Origin: Bryum argenteum
Lineage: Eukaryota; Streptophyta; Bryopsida; Bryales; Bryaceae
DNA: 64,000 nt
NCBI GenBank assembly: GCA_037043015.1
Contig: CM073321.1
Span: forward strand, 18,535,001-18,599,000
Direction of reading: 5' to 3'
Position numbers and translations under genes: made by a program. Below, piece after piece: positions 1 to 11,574 of this stretch. Each line of letters opens with the position of its first letter. The stretch's first letter is position 1. The notes beneath the pieces are model-generated. The model did not search any database and had not been told where the DNA came from. It saw nothing but the letters and a program-made list of their open reading frames with translations.

Positions 1-1560
1 GGGTTGGGCTTACACTTGGAACCGAGTCCTCACCACTGTAGGCGATGAAGCTCCTCGCTAAGCCTCGATCTGATCTTCGTTGTTGGCGGATTGTTTTGGC
101 ATGTTGTCAAATTGAGGATTTTGAAATTGGAATTGGTCGGACGAGTGCCAGACTTGTGTCGACGCAGGTCTGACACTTGTCTGACTGACTTTCTTTTTTT
201 TTGGAAATTTTCACCTTGTTGGCCTAGCTTCTGTCAATGCCGAGCTCGAAGGCTTCTCCTGTCCAGCGTGCTGTGCACAACGTGGTATGGTTGAGCTAAC
301 AGGTTTGTCGATGTAGAGCTCAAGGGCTCCCCCTACTCAGCGAGCTTTCACAGCGTGCTCCGGGTTGGGCTTACAGTTGGAACCGAGTCCTCACCACCCT
401 GGGCAATGAAGCTCCTCGCTGAGCCCGGATTCTGATCTTCGTTGTTGGCGGATTGTTTTGGCATGTTGTTCTTGATGCTTGATTGTCAAATTATGGATTT
501 TGAAATTGGAATTAGTCAGACGAGTGCGAGTCTTGCGTCGACGCAAGTTTGACGCTTGATCGACCGAATTTCATTCTTTTCGGAAATTTTCACCTTGTTG
601 GCCGAGCTTCTGTCAATGCCGAGCTCGAAGGCTCGCCTTGCCCTGCGTCCTGGACACAATGTGGTTTGCTTGGGCTATCACGTCTGTCGATGCTCAGATC
701 GAAGGCTCCTCTTGCACAACGTGCTTGCTGAGTGTGCTTGCACAGCGTGCGTGGGGTTGGGCCTACAGTTGGAACCGAGTCCTCACCACCGTGGGCGATG
801 AAGCTCCTCGCTCAGCCCGGATTCTGATCCTTGTTGTTGGCGGATTATTTTGGCATGTTGTTCTTGATGCTTGATTGTCAAATTGAGGATTTTGAAATTG
901 GAATTGGTGAGACGAGTGCCAGACTTGCATCGACGCAAGTCTGACACTTGTCCGACTGAGTTTCATTTTTTTGGAAATTTTCACCTTGTCGGCCCAGCTT
1001 CTGTCAACGCCGAGCTCGAAGGCTCCCCCTGCCCAGCGTCCTGTGCACAACGTGGTATGGTTGGGCTAACAGGTCTGTCGATGCTCAGCTCCAGGGCTCC
1101 CCTTGCACAGCGTGCTTGCACAGAGTGCTCGGGGTGGGGTTACTATTGGAACTGAGTCCTCACCACCCTGGGCGATAAAGCTCCTCGCTGAGTCCGGATT
1201 CTGATTCCCGTTGTTGGCGGATTGTTTTGGCATGTTGTTTTCGATGCTTGTTTGTGAAATTGAGGATTTTGAAATTGGAATGGGACGGATGAGTGCCAGA
1301 CTTGCGTGGACGCAAGTAGGACACTTTGAATGTCATTTTTTTTGGAAATTTTTTACCTTGTCGGCCCAGCTTCTGTCAATGCCGAGCTCGAAGGCTCCTC
1401 CTGCCCTGCGTGCTCTGTATGATATGCTATGGTTGGGCTTATAAGTGGAAGCAAGGCTTCACCTTGTCGGGCGATAAAACTCCTCACCGAGCCCATTTTT
1501 TCCAATTTTTTATTCATTCTTCATCTTGTCCGCCCTGCGTCGTTGACTACAATTTGATTT
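1..1560. repeat. Tandem array of ~300-390 bp units with internal palindrome
   Basis: About four diverged direct repeats are visible. The landmark 'GGTTGGGCTTACAGTTGGAA' or a close variant recurs near 1, 362, 754, 1132 and 1432, giving spacings of roughly 360, 393, 378 and 298 bp. Each unit then carries 'GAGTCCTCACCAC', 'TTGTTGGCGGATTGTTTTGG', a near-palindrome built on TTGCGTCGACGCAA (around 155, 533, 926 and 1308), 'GGAAATTTTCACCTTG', and a GAGCTCGAAGGCTC segment. No coding frame runs coherently through the units. The array ends just upstream of the first recognised exon of the ParB/methyltransferase-like gene, so it could be promoter-proximal satellite or transposon-end sequence. The left border lies outside the window. 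Confidence 0.85.
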
Positions 1561-1723
1561 AAGTTAGATCTTCATGGTTAGTTCTGAATTGGTGGATGGG
1601 TCGGGAGTTATGAATTTTTATGAATTACTTTTGAAACAAAGGTGGATTGTTTAAGTTGATTTTTAAAAAAAATTGGTTTCCGTCATATGATATTTAATTA
1701 TTGAGTTGGTGTTCTTTTTGCAG

Positions 1724-4700
1724 GATCTTTTAAAGCGACTTGCAATTCAACCAGAAGACGAATCTGATGCTGATAGTGACCTCTTTGCTTTGGGAAACGA
1801 AGTGTTGGCTTACGTGGAGTCTCGTCGATTAGTAATAGCATTGTCTTCGATTCCCGTAACTCCACCTCCTGCATCACTTGTCCGTCACACTTCACGTGTT
1901 AACGTTGATCGGGTTGCACGAGCAGTTAACATGCGAATTAAAAAGAATGAGGCCAAAGCTCGTCGTATCCAAGCGAAGGAATTTGCTAGACTTGCACCTA
2001 GACGTTCACCGCGACTTGCTGCAAAGATGCATCGGCCTTAGTTTTATCGGAACATTATATGATAGCCGATTGCAATGCAGTGTCAAGTGACAATCCTCTC
2101 GAAGCAGCAAATATTCATCTACCAACTCAAGACAATGATGGACACCAATCCCTCTTGGATGAAGAAGAATCCACATTGCCTGAAGGTGTCAACGTTGGAA
2201 TCATTCACATGCCCACACATCTTCAAAACAAAGACCCCGACTGGAGTGCTAACGAGATGCGAATGCTCCACAAGAGTGATTCGATTGCAATCATCAACAG
2301 GTTACGCTACAAACCTGCTAAGAAGTCTCGTATGCTAATTCCACTTTGTCACCTCGTTTGTTATCCGAAGGTTTGCCCGATCTCAGAACAAGACGTCAGA
2401 AAACTCGAGAATGAGTTCAAGAAGGGATACCGCGAAGGCGATCAGGTAATGTACGTGTTTCCCTTTAACAGAAAAGGCCGGCAAAAAATTGTTGACACTC
2501 AAGATGAACTTTGGACGAACCCGCTTTGGAAAGCCGTGAATGAAGAGTTCGAGAGTACGTTGCGGGCTGATCCAGTTCTTCGTAACCTTTGTGACAAATT
2601 TTTTTATGTCTACGAAGGTAACCACCGTGTTACAGCCTGGATGCGCCATATCGAGAGGTATCACAAGAATGATCCCTCCTGGTACATTTCGGTTGATTGC
2701 ATCGTTCTCGATGCCCGTGGAGAGAGAAATCTCCTCCTCGATGCTATGAACAACATTAACTGGTAAGTGTATGTCGCATTTTTGAAAATTTGTTTGTTTT
2801 ATGATTTTGTCATATACAATTTTTCTCATCTTTCATTCTATGTTGTAGGTCCACTGAACATGATCAAGTCAAAGACAGTTTGTGTGCGAAACTCCAACGC
2901 ATGAGGAAGTTTGGTAAGCTGAAACTCGAAGATTTCAAGGACCTCATTTCTCCAGAAGATTACAGGATCTGTAAGAACGCCAAAGCAAAAAAGGAGACGT
3001 GGTATCCTGTCACAATAGACGTTTTTGTAAAATTTCTATACGCGGTACGTTCACTACATATGTGCTCAACTCCTTTTCTTCAAATTTATCTAAAAGAACT
3101 TTTCATTTGTGTTCTGGTTGTTGTATAGAGGATGTTAGCAAAAAAATCCGACGATGCTGAAGCTATGTACTACGCCACGGTTCCAAAAGATAAACAAGCT
3201 GGACCGGGAGTATGGAGTGCCATGGATAACGCAATCAAGGCTGAAATGAAATTAATACGTGGGAAGAATTTCGACAAGATGGTCGCTGTCGCCAATATCA
3301 AACTCGAGAAAGTATTTGTGAAAGTGGTATTATTGGCTGGGTTCTTCGATTTATGACACTGTATTTGTCTTTACGTTCTATTGCTCTAATCAATACTGTA
3401 GGTCTGATGTGCAGATTAATTCTCATTATAGCAAAAACCTGAAACCCGACATGACGCTTGATCGCTTACACATGCTCGCCACTACCAATGTTCACTTTGA
3501 CTTCAAGGCAAAGTGGCTGCAATGGTGGAACTCATCAAACAAGTTCGACGATCATTTCGCTTCTCGGAAGAACGCCCATTTCTACATCGTGCTTCATTCT
3601 GAGCACAGGCAACTTGCATTTCCGTTCCGTGATTACAAAAATTTGAGTTCATATGTTACTTTAAATACTAACACGTTTCCTGTATTCTCAGCTTAAGCAA
3701 TCACTTGAAAGTGAATTGCAGAATCTGGTAGATAACGAGAACCTCAACATTGAGTGGTTAATGGTGTCCTAAAGCCATCAGCATATATCAAGAAGTGGAG
3801 GTTGCACTTATGGGAGAAGGCATTCGGAAACTATCTTGCTTCAACTGCAAGTCCGAAGTTCATTAAAGGCTCGATTCTTCATAAGATTACTGGAGGCAAA
3901 GCTACAATTAAGCGACTTTTATTCCGGTATGTATTCCATTTCCTATAAAATATTATTGAAAGTGGTTCAACGTATCCAATTTTCCCAACCTAATCTGTTT
4001 ATTTTTTCGTAGGTACTTAAAACAAGAACTCGTTGCCAAGGGAGCATTACCTTCGTTCTCCATTCCCATGGAGTTCGAGGACATTGCGGTGACGAATGAT
4101 CCCCGCAGCTTTTTCTCCTCAGCTCAACAAGAGCGGTTTACCAACTCCCAATTGACGACCGGTGGATGGTTCCTTGAGTGCGACGACAACTACGTGCACA
4201 AGGAGGAGAAGCATCTTCTTCGAAACCTGGCTTCAGACCCAGCAGACTCTGCACCGATGGAGATTGATGACGATGACGACCTATCCATTTTACCAGTCGC
4301 ACCTGATCCAATCTCTTCTCCTTCTTCACCAGTTGCACTACCCATGTCTCGTGCAATCAGGAAGCGACGCAATGCTGTTTTGGAACCTGTTGTAGATCTT
4401 GGGCAAGAATCCGAAGAAACTGCTCCCCTCCCAGAAGACATTGCAGGGCCAGGAGATGCAGATCTGACTCAGGCTTCAGAGGGAGCGACAAACAATGCAA
4501 ATCGACGCAGTGCAAGACTGACTCAACTTTCTACAGGTGGACTTACGAATGTTGGGTCCCCTCCTCAATCATTCACCGTTGACCACAACTCTCAGTAGTT
4601 CCCGCGTCGCCTCAGCCAGCCAATATTCGCCAAACGCCCTCTTCCAAAACTCAATCACATTGGTAGCAGCTCGTCGTCAAAAATTTCAATCACACTGCCA

Positions 4701-6197
4701 ATGTATCTCGAGAAGGGCAACATTGGAGTTTTGGTTCATCAGTCATCGAAGACTGCAAGATGGGATTCGCAAATCCTCGATATCGTACAGCACATCAAGA
4801 AGGTATTATTTCATACATTTGTCATTTATAATTTTTGTACTTCTATTTTGTACTTATAAATCTATTAGCCATTATCTAATTATTGACTTGTATCTCGGAT
4901 TGGAAAAGACCGAAAGTACCCGTGTACTGCAATGGAGTATGATCCAAAGCATCCAGGGATTGATCTCATTTTTGCAGACGCTCCCGAGAACTTGCCTGTA
5001 CCGGGTGTGTCTCCAACAGAAATTTCATCCTGGAACCGGCGTGACAAAACCTACTTTGAGAGCCTCGACGTGTTTGCCGCGTATCATTTGACAGACGTTG
5101 GAGCCATTCTTCTGATGCATCCCAAATGTCGTAGAATCGAGCGTACTCTCGATTCTGAGTCGCATACATATAGTTTTCGTCTTGTTCGAGACTGGTGGGG
5201 ATATAATCCCCTCCCTATGGCCTTTACCGTACCCAAACCGAAAGAGGTACGGAACAGATTCTAGTTTCAAATTTCACGATTCATGATTATTTCCGTCTAT
5301 GCTTCTATGTTAACGTATTTATACTTGTGTTTTGCAAACTCACTGCTTCTATATCAAAGTCTATGTTCGTAAAGGGTATGTTTCGAAGTTCCAAACTCGG
5401 CAAGTGTCACACGCATACGCGGGTGTCGCAATTGTACGTGATGAAGAAGACCACCTCTGTAACTTTACAGAGAAAGAAACATTGCGTTATCGTCCGGACG
5501 GTACGCCGTGGCGAGGCTCACGAGAGAAGGGCCCCTCCTTCATTCAATGTTTCGTCGATTGTCTCACGGAGGATGGAGGTATTGTCTTCGACTGGAGCGC
5601 AAGTACAGGTAATGTTTCCGTAAACACTACGTTAGAATTCGTTTATACATTTCGCATTTCTAACGTGTGCTTCTGATTTCTTAGGTGCATCTGTGATTGC
5701 TTGCGCGCGCTCTAACCGACACCTCATCGCCATGGAACCTGACGAAGAAATCTTTGATGGTGTACTAGCGGGATACAAGAATGGTCCTCCCGGTGATGAA
5801 GAAAGTGGAGAATCGGCCCCTCCCGCGGATTATGACTCTGACGAACTGGTCGTGAAGAAGCCACGAAAGTTCATTGGTGTGTAATACCATCTTGTATTCT
5901 CTTTCACGATTTTAAATTACGCACTTACAAATCGGTAGTACTGACTTTCCTTGTACTTTTAGGATCGCAGGTCTGAAGCAGCGATTGACTCGCAACGCTC
6001 ATCTCTACAAGAGCCCTTCCTCAAAATTCACCCTACCATCGTACGCTGAGCGTCTTGCTCAAGAGTTTGCTCAAGCTCCATCTCCCATTTTAACTGACAC
6101 TCCACATCGACGTTATAGCAATAGTGTGCTTAAGTTTATAGACTTTGAGGCTGATCAATGTGATCAGCACTTTAATGGTACTACACCGTCTGCTTAG
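1724..6197 (+). CDS. ParB-like domain plus DNA methyltransferase-like protein, ~11 exons, probably a pseudogene
   Basis: This is a spliced gene. Exons I can place are 1724-~2026, ~2059-2762, 2849-3044, 3129-3326, 3415-~3640, ~3695-3926, 4013-4802, ~4938-5246, ~5389-5608, 5685-5876 and 5971-6197 (stop TAG). Most junctions have GTAAGT/GTACGT-like donors and AG acceptors, several shared with the inverted copy at 7195-9558. Exon 2 carries a ParB/sulfiredoxin-like fold: RMLIPLCHLVCYP, then a helix, then YVYEGNHRVTAWMRHIE (compare the GNHR/GERR box). A long acidic and Ser/Pro-rich linker lies around 4200-4600. The C-terminal exons resemble a beta-class amino-methyltransferase: DLIFADAPE at the motif IV (DPPY) position, then KGPSFIQCFVDCLTEDGG, FDWSASTGASVIACA (motif I) and RHLIAMEPDEEI. 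Two disruptions are visible: a one-base frame slip near 3765 relative to the paralogue, and an in-frame TAG at 4596. The first exon(s) and start codon are not identified. Domain calls are by pattern recognition; the function (DNA binding or modification) is inferred. Confidence 0.65.
2300..2762 (+). other. ParB/Srx-like domain within the ParB-methyltransferase-like gene
   Basis: The segment follows the ParB N-terminal domain order. It has a first beta strand and conserved Pro (MLIPLCHLVCYPKVCPI), a helix SEQDVRKLENEFKKG, a strand YVFPFNRKG, and the signature EGNHRVTAWMRHIERYH followed by WYISVDCIVLDARGE. ParB-superfamily proteins bind CTP or act as nucleases or phosphotransferases, and the GxxR box contacts the phosphates; here it reads EGNHR. 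The same block is almost unchanged in the minus-strand copy (8294-8680), which suggests this domain was under constraint. I cannot tell which ParB subfamily it belongs to. Confidence 0.6.
4938..5876 (+). other. Methyltransferase-like domain (beta-class order) within the same gene
   Basis: Three exons together show motif IV before motif I, the order of beta-class N4-cytosine/N6-adenine DNA methyltransferases. A motif IV-like DLIFADAPENLP is followed by a stretch that could hold VDVGAILLM-type strands, then the pre-motif I helix GPSFIQCFVDCLTEDGG, motif I-like IVFDWSASTG, and a motif II-like acidic strand LIAMEPDEE. The canonical DPPY reads DAPE and the canonical FxGxG reads WSASTG, so SAM binding or catalysis may be altered. 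The intron between 5608 and 5685 splits the Gly of motif I in phase 1, which is strong evidence the domain is genuinely spliced in a eukaryote. Confidence 0.55.
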
Positions 6198-7194
6198 TTT
6201 GTGATTTGTTTTCTGATAGGTACCGGACATGGTAGCGCCATACATTCGTAGTTTACCATGATCTATTACTTATATACTATCTATATGTGTTTTTCAATAT
6301 ATACGGTTTTATATTTTTATTTATCGTGATTATCGTTTATAGCTTAAGCTACACTAAGTGTTTCAAGTATTACTCTAAGTATCTCAATACAGTGTAATCT
6401 AAGCCATGCATGCCTTTAACGGTGCCGTCAGCCCCAATTTTGATGTAACTTCTTTAACTCCAATTTCCATGCATCGGTGTATGTAAATGTTTAAGTTTTA
6501 AACTCAATGCAGCCTAAAAGTTTCAGAAGGTTTTTTTATTTTCCATTGGAGTGATTGAATCTTGCCAATGCTGGTAGGGGCTATAGTCCAGTATTTGTAT
6601 AGCTCAGGATAGCGGCTTTAAGACGCAATGCAATGCTCAAACGAGGCCGAGGAGAATCGAACTCGGACCATTACAATGCCACGTGAATGTCTTTCTCTAC
6701 ACCTTACAAGAAGAGACGGAAAGACGACCTGTAGTTATAAATTTCAGATTCTATAAACCAAAGCATTTACATATAATTCTGACAATTGTAATAGGAAATT
6801 GATGACGTTAGCCCTAATTAGACTCCAAATTTTATAATCGTTAAAATAAACTTATTGATTTCCTAAAGGGCCATCCCAAATTTTTGTTTAGATTTTGTAT
6901 ATAATTTGATTTGGATTGGTTACACATGATGATGCCAGCCCATAATTTAATTAATGTTTATTTAAACTTGCAAATGTGGATTATTTATGAAATATTGTAT
7001 GACCTCAATACCATGAAAATGGATGGATAAATGACCTATGTCCACAATTTTGGGTACTTTTATGTCTAGAAAGAACCATTTCAAAATTTCAGAACCACCC
7101 ATTCAATGGTAATAGGGCCATTAACTTTTACATTTTTTTCTTCTTACCGCTCAAACTTCACCGCTCACCGCTTACCGCTCAACGCTCAACGCTC
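6198..7194. other. Spacer between convergent gene copies; no gene seen
   Basis: AT-rich sequence between the 3' ends of the two convergent ParB-related copies. No coding region with family resemblance was seen. The right edge (about 7147-7196) holds a short degenerate tandem repeat of CCGCTCA/ACGCTCA heptamer-like words, exactly where similarity to the plus-strand gene stops, so it probably marks the breakpoint that removed the methyltransferase part from the second copy. Confidence 0.6.
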
Positions 7195-9558
7195 ACACCG
7201 GTGGTTTCCCCTCCCATAAAAGCAATCTCCATTTCTGAACATACGCGGATGGCTTTAGTACAGCATCCGACCACTGAATGTGGATTTTGCCATCTTCCAG
7301 AAGTTGTTGCATTCCACTTTCAAGGGATTGTTGTAACTGCAATGAAGTAGAACCCGTTACAAAAAGTACATAGTAAATGACGAGAGTATTGTAATGACAG
7401 AAGTTCAATACAATATACATGAGCCCAAAGAGAAGCGCGATGTAGAAATGCAAGCAAAGTTTTGTCCTTTATAGGGCGCTCTACTGGGAAGTAGACAGAT
7501 TGACGAACATCATTTGGCGCATCCCACCATTGCAGCCACCTTCTTTTAAAATGGAAATGGACATTGGTGGTGGCTACCATGTGCAACCGTTTGATCGTGA
7601 TATCGAGCTTCAGGTTTTGGCTGTAGTCAGCATAAATCTGCACATGGAACAAATCAAAGTAGTTCATTTCAGTAGTAGTCAATAACAGTATTGAAGCTTA
7701 GTAGAAACTAAATAGACAGAATTGTTTACCTCTTTCGGAAATACTTTCCCGAGTTTGTTATTGGCGACAACAACCATCTTGTCGAATTGTTTGCCATGAA
7801 TTGATTTGATTTCCGCTTTGATGGCGTTATCCATGGCACTCCAAACTCCCGACCATGTTTGCTTTTCTTTAGGGGTACTGGCGTAGTAAGTAGCTTCGGC
7901 ATCATGTGATGCTTTCGTTAACCTCCTCTACATGGCACAGAAGTAGTAGTAAGAAATTGTAATGAAATGAGTACAAGATGGGAGTGTTTAGTACGTATTA
8001 AGATGTCTTACCGCATATAAGCACTTGACGAAGACGTCCCTTGTGACAAGGTACCATGTTTCTTTTTTTGCTTTAGCGTTTTTGCAAATTTGGTAATCCT
8101 CCGGAGTAATGAGATCCTTGAAATCTTCAAGTTTCAACTTACCAAACTTCCTCATGCGCTGCAGTTTTGGACATAAACTGTCTTCAACAAATTCATGTTC
8201 GGTAGACCTATATAGCGGAAACAGAGATGAGAATACGTCGAGGTTGCAAAGAATTGAAATGAAATGAATCAAAAAAATGTATCAAGTACTTACCAATTTA
8301 TGTCATTCATAGCGTCAAGAAGGAGATTGCTTTCTCCGCGAGCATCGAGTATGATGCAATCAACTGAGATGTACCATGATGGATCCATCTGGTGGTACCT
8401 CTCTATGTGACGCATCCACGCCGTCACACGATGGTTACCTTCGTATACGTAGAAGTATTTGCCACTGAGATGATGATGATCAAGATCCGACATCAAAGTC
8501 TTCTCGAACTCTTCATTTGCATCTCTCCATAGCGGATTCTCCAACACCCCATCTTGTGCATCAACCTTTTTTTCTCTTCCTTTCCTATCGAATGGAGATA
8601 CATACATTACCCAATCTCGTTCTCGTTTACCTTTATTGAACTCGTTCTCGAGTTTCCGGAAATCTTGTTCGGAGATAGGTCAAACCTTTAGGTAACACAC
8701 CACGCGACACAATGGAATGAGCATTCGAGACTTCTTAACAGGTTTGTATCGGAACCTGTTGATGATCGCGTTTGAATCACTTTTGTGAATCATCCGCATC
8801 TTGGTCGCACTCCAATCTGGTTCTTTGTTTTTGAGATGAGCAGGCATGTGAACGATGCCGACGTTGACACTCCCAGGCAACGTAGATTCTTCATCATCGG
8901 AAGGGGACTCATGTCCTTCATTATCTTGCACAGTTTCGGGAGGAGGTTCGCTTACGAAAGGAACATCACGCCGAACTGCAGAGCCCATGCCTTCAATTTC
9001 TTGTGGTGCGACTCTACTATCATCTCCTTGACTTGATAGATCGTTTTGAGGAGGCAACGTATCTTATACGTCTTGAAGAGAACGTACATCGGATATTCTC
9101 ATCTAGCAAACCAGTATACCAAATACAACACCGCAGAAAAAGAATATGAATAAGTGAAAAAAATAATAACTTTAGATTCAAATTTGAAGCCGTTATAATG
9201 ATGCAAAAATATATATGAATCAAATAATCTTATGATGAACCTATTACAATTTTAACTTTGCTACAAGTCGAGGCGAACGACGAGGTGCAAGTCTAGCTAA
9301 TATCTACGCTTCGTTACGACGTGCTTTTGCTTGAATGTAATAGTTGTGCATGTAACTCGCACGTGCAATCCGATCAACGTCTACACTTGAAGTGCGATGG
9401 ATATAAGAGGCAAGGGAGTTGATCACAGGAACTGCAGACACTTCTAGTTTTAAACGTCGAGATTCCACTACTGCGTGAACACGCTTTCTCATTGCGGATA
9501 GGTCGCTATCAGCATCTCAATCCTCCTCTTGAGTTACTTTGTTCTTTTTAAAAGGGTC
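7195..9558 (-). pseudogene. Inverted, truncated paralogue of the ParB-methyltransferase-like gene
   Basis: Read on the minus strand, exons match the gene at 1724-6197 in order and mostly at the same splice sites: 9558-~9240, ~9060-8294, 8207-8012, 7927-7730, 7637-~7450 and 7336-~7195. Shared landmarks include VDVDRIARA, LAPRRSPRL, ESTLPGSVNVGIVHMPAHL, YVYEGNHRVTAWMRHIERYH, KLQRMRKFGKLKLEDFKDLI, WSAMDNAIKAE and LKPSAYVQKWRLLLWE. Nothing corresponding to the acidic linker or the methyltransferase exons is present. In-frame stops occur in the first exon (around 9512 and 9305) and near 8680 between CYLKV and PISEQD, so it is broken. Divergence is moderate at the protein level, with several conservative substitutions, so the duplication is not very recent. 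Its tail faces the tail of the plus-strand copy. Confidence 0.8.
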
Positions 9559-9894
9559 CTGCAATACTACTCGAGTGAGTTAGGAAGCAAAAAATAACAA
9601 CAATTCAAATACAAAATACCTCGTTAATTATTAAATTATTTCAATGTGCATTTCTTATAAAGGTATCTTTCTGCATACCACTCAAACCAATTTTTTCTAT
9701 TTACATTCAAGCTATGAGGACTAACCTAATTAAGCAGAATGTAAGTTAAGCCCCACACTATACCTCTAACGGGTTCAATAAATAGAGAGTAAAGCCACTC
9801 CTTCAGCCATACATATACTGATAAAAAAAAGAATGAAAAAATTATTCCGTCAAAAGAATAAATTATTTTGGATAAAATCTACACTCAAAGAATT
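9559..9894. other. AT-rich spacer, nothing recognised
   Basis: Low-complexity AT-rich sequence upstream (on the minus strand) of the truncated paralogue. A first exon of that gene may lie here, but no open frame resembling anything known could be supported. Confidence 0.4.
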
Positions 9895-10049
9895 AGAAAA
9901 ATAACAGATGTAACCACAGTCTCCTGACAATCTCCTCAACAGTCGCATCCGAAGTCAGAGGCAGGGCCTGAATAGCAGGACGCCGTGGCAAAGACGGAGA
10001 GCGAGGAATAAAGATTCAACATTGATAATTAAACGGGAAAGAGAAAAAC

Positions 10050-11574
10050 TATCTCGACCCTAATTACTCCAACTCATTTTTTTTTCTTAGTGAGCCTTAC
10101 TTGGTGGCGGAATCCCGGCTCACTTAGTTGGTAGCAACCGGCCACGACTTTGCTAACACTTGCATGTGCCTACACACGCAATGTAAGCACCATTCTAAGT
10201 CAAGGTGTCCAACCCACCTTGACTCCATAACTCATTACCGGATACTCGTTACCCAGAACTTCCATCAACACATGGGCATGCCAACCCGGAACTCCCACCA
10301 ACACATGGGCATGCCACTTGGTGGCACGGGGCGGCCTTCCACAAATGTCCAAGCTCCCAAGGGTGCTACTAATCACCCCCGGAGCTAGCCGCCCTTATCC
10401 ATTGTCCAACTTCCCACTAGTCTTCCTTCCACACTTGTCTCTCACCTCATTCGGGACATTGCCAGAAACCCTCCGGGAATCGGGCACTAGTCTTTCCGGA
10501 GACTAGTTTGGAGCGGAACTCTTTCCAACCCAATGTTGCGGGATGCTTAAGAGCATCCCACAATGCCCAATGTGTTGGAGGAGGCTTCTTTTCCATGCCT
10601 CACTCTTTTGAGCCATTCCCGGTTACTCCCGGGAACCGGCACTACTTATCACGGGGACTAACTTGGAGAGAGACACTTCCCAACCCCATCTTTAGAGATG
10701 CTCCAAAGCACTCTCCATTTTCCACAAGGTGCGGGAGTAAGGCCCCATCCCAAGCCTCACCCCTTGGAGCCGCCTTGGCTACTCAAGGCACCATGAGCAA
10801 GTGAGGGGAGAGACCACCCCTCCTCATAGTACTCTCTGGAATCTTCGATAGCCCCCCCCCCCCCGTCTTGTGTTGAGGGGCCCTCCGTGACACACTTTCT
10901 TTTTGGAAGACCACCCGTTTTTGCCTTTGTCTCAAAAACGGGCCGTAACTTCTCCTCGGGCTAGCTCCTAGCTCAGGTATCCAAATGGGACGTGCGAGCC
11001 CATTTTCGACATTGACTCTTTAAGTAGATATCGATGGAGTACCTACTTGCCTCAATCAGATCTATCCCGAGGGAGGTATGCCCCTCTGAACATTCGGTGT
11101 CCTGGGAGGCTACATTCCCGAGTCCCGAAGTCCCAACCACTTTGAGGAGCCATATCTCCTAAACTATTGCTTTGCTCATCATGAGCCTTAGCATTCTAGA
11201 AAGCCCTTGTCATTAGCTTTCCAGCAACATGCAACATGCCGCCCTCCACGAAGGTCGACACATTGAGTCCCGAAAGGCAACACTCCCGAGTCCCGGAGTG
11301 TCCCAGAAAGCGCCCCAACTTTGGAGAGTCATATCTCATGACTTACAGCTCCAAATTGGGCGTTTTTTGGACGCATGGGTGCGTGCTTGAACAAGGATTT
11401 CAACTATGTAAGGCACCCCACCAAGTTTGTCCCGAGAACGACGCTATTGCATGTTGTTTGCTCGGGGCTCTCCTTGGTCACCTCACCTTGTCTCTTGCCA
11501 AGCTCGGGGCGTCACTCCCGGGGTCCTCTTGGCTCACCACAGTGTTCGGGCATCCTTTGGAAAGGGATGTGACA
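10050..11574 (-). mobile_element. Solo LTR of a Ty3/gypsy element (same family as the element at 46187)
   Basis: The sequence matches the LTR at 46187-47494 in reverse orientation. It starts near TCTCGACCCTAATTACTCC and ends GGGATGTGACA, and is flanked on both sides by AAAAC (10045-10049 and 11575-11579), a 5-bp target-site duplication. No internal region or second LTR accompanies it, so it is a solo LTR left by LTR-LTR recombination. It lies inside the 260-325 bp tandem array. At about 1.5 kb it is longer than the 1.3-kb relative, partly through internal duplication of the 'ACACATGGGCATGCC' segment. It is a fossil of moderate age. Confidence 0.85.

Noticed and set aside
1-1560. Short frames within the ~375-bp repeat as exons of the ParB-like gene
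   Set aside because: They repeat with every unit, shift frame between units and have no counterpart upstream of the minus-strand copy.
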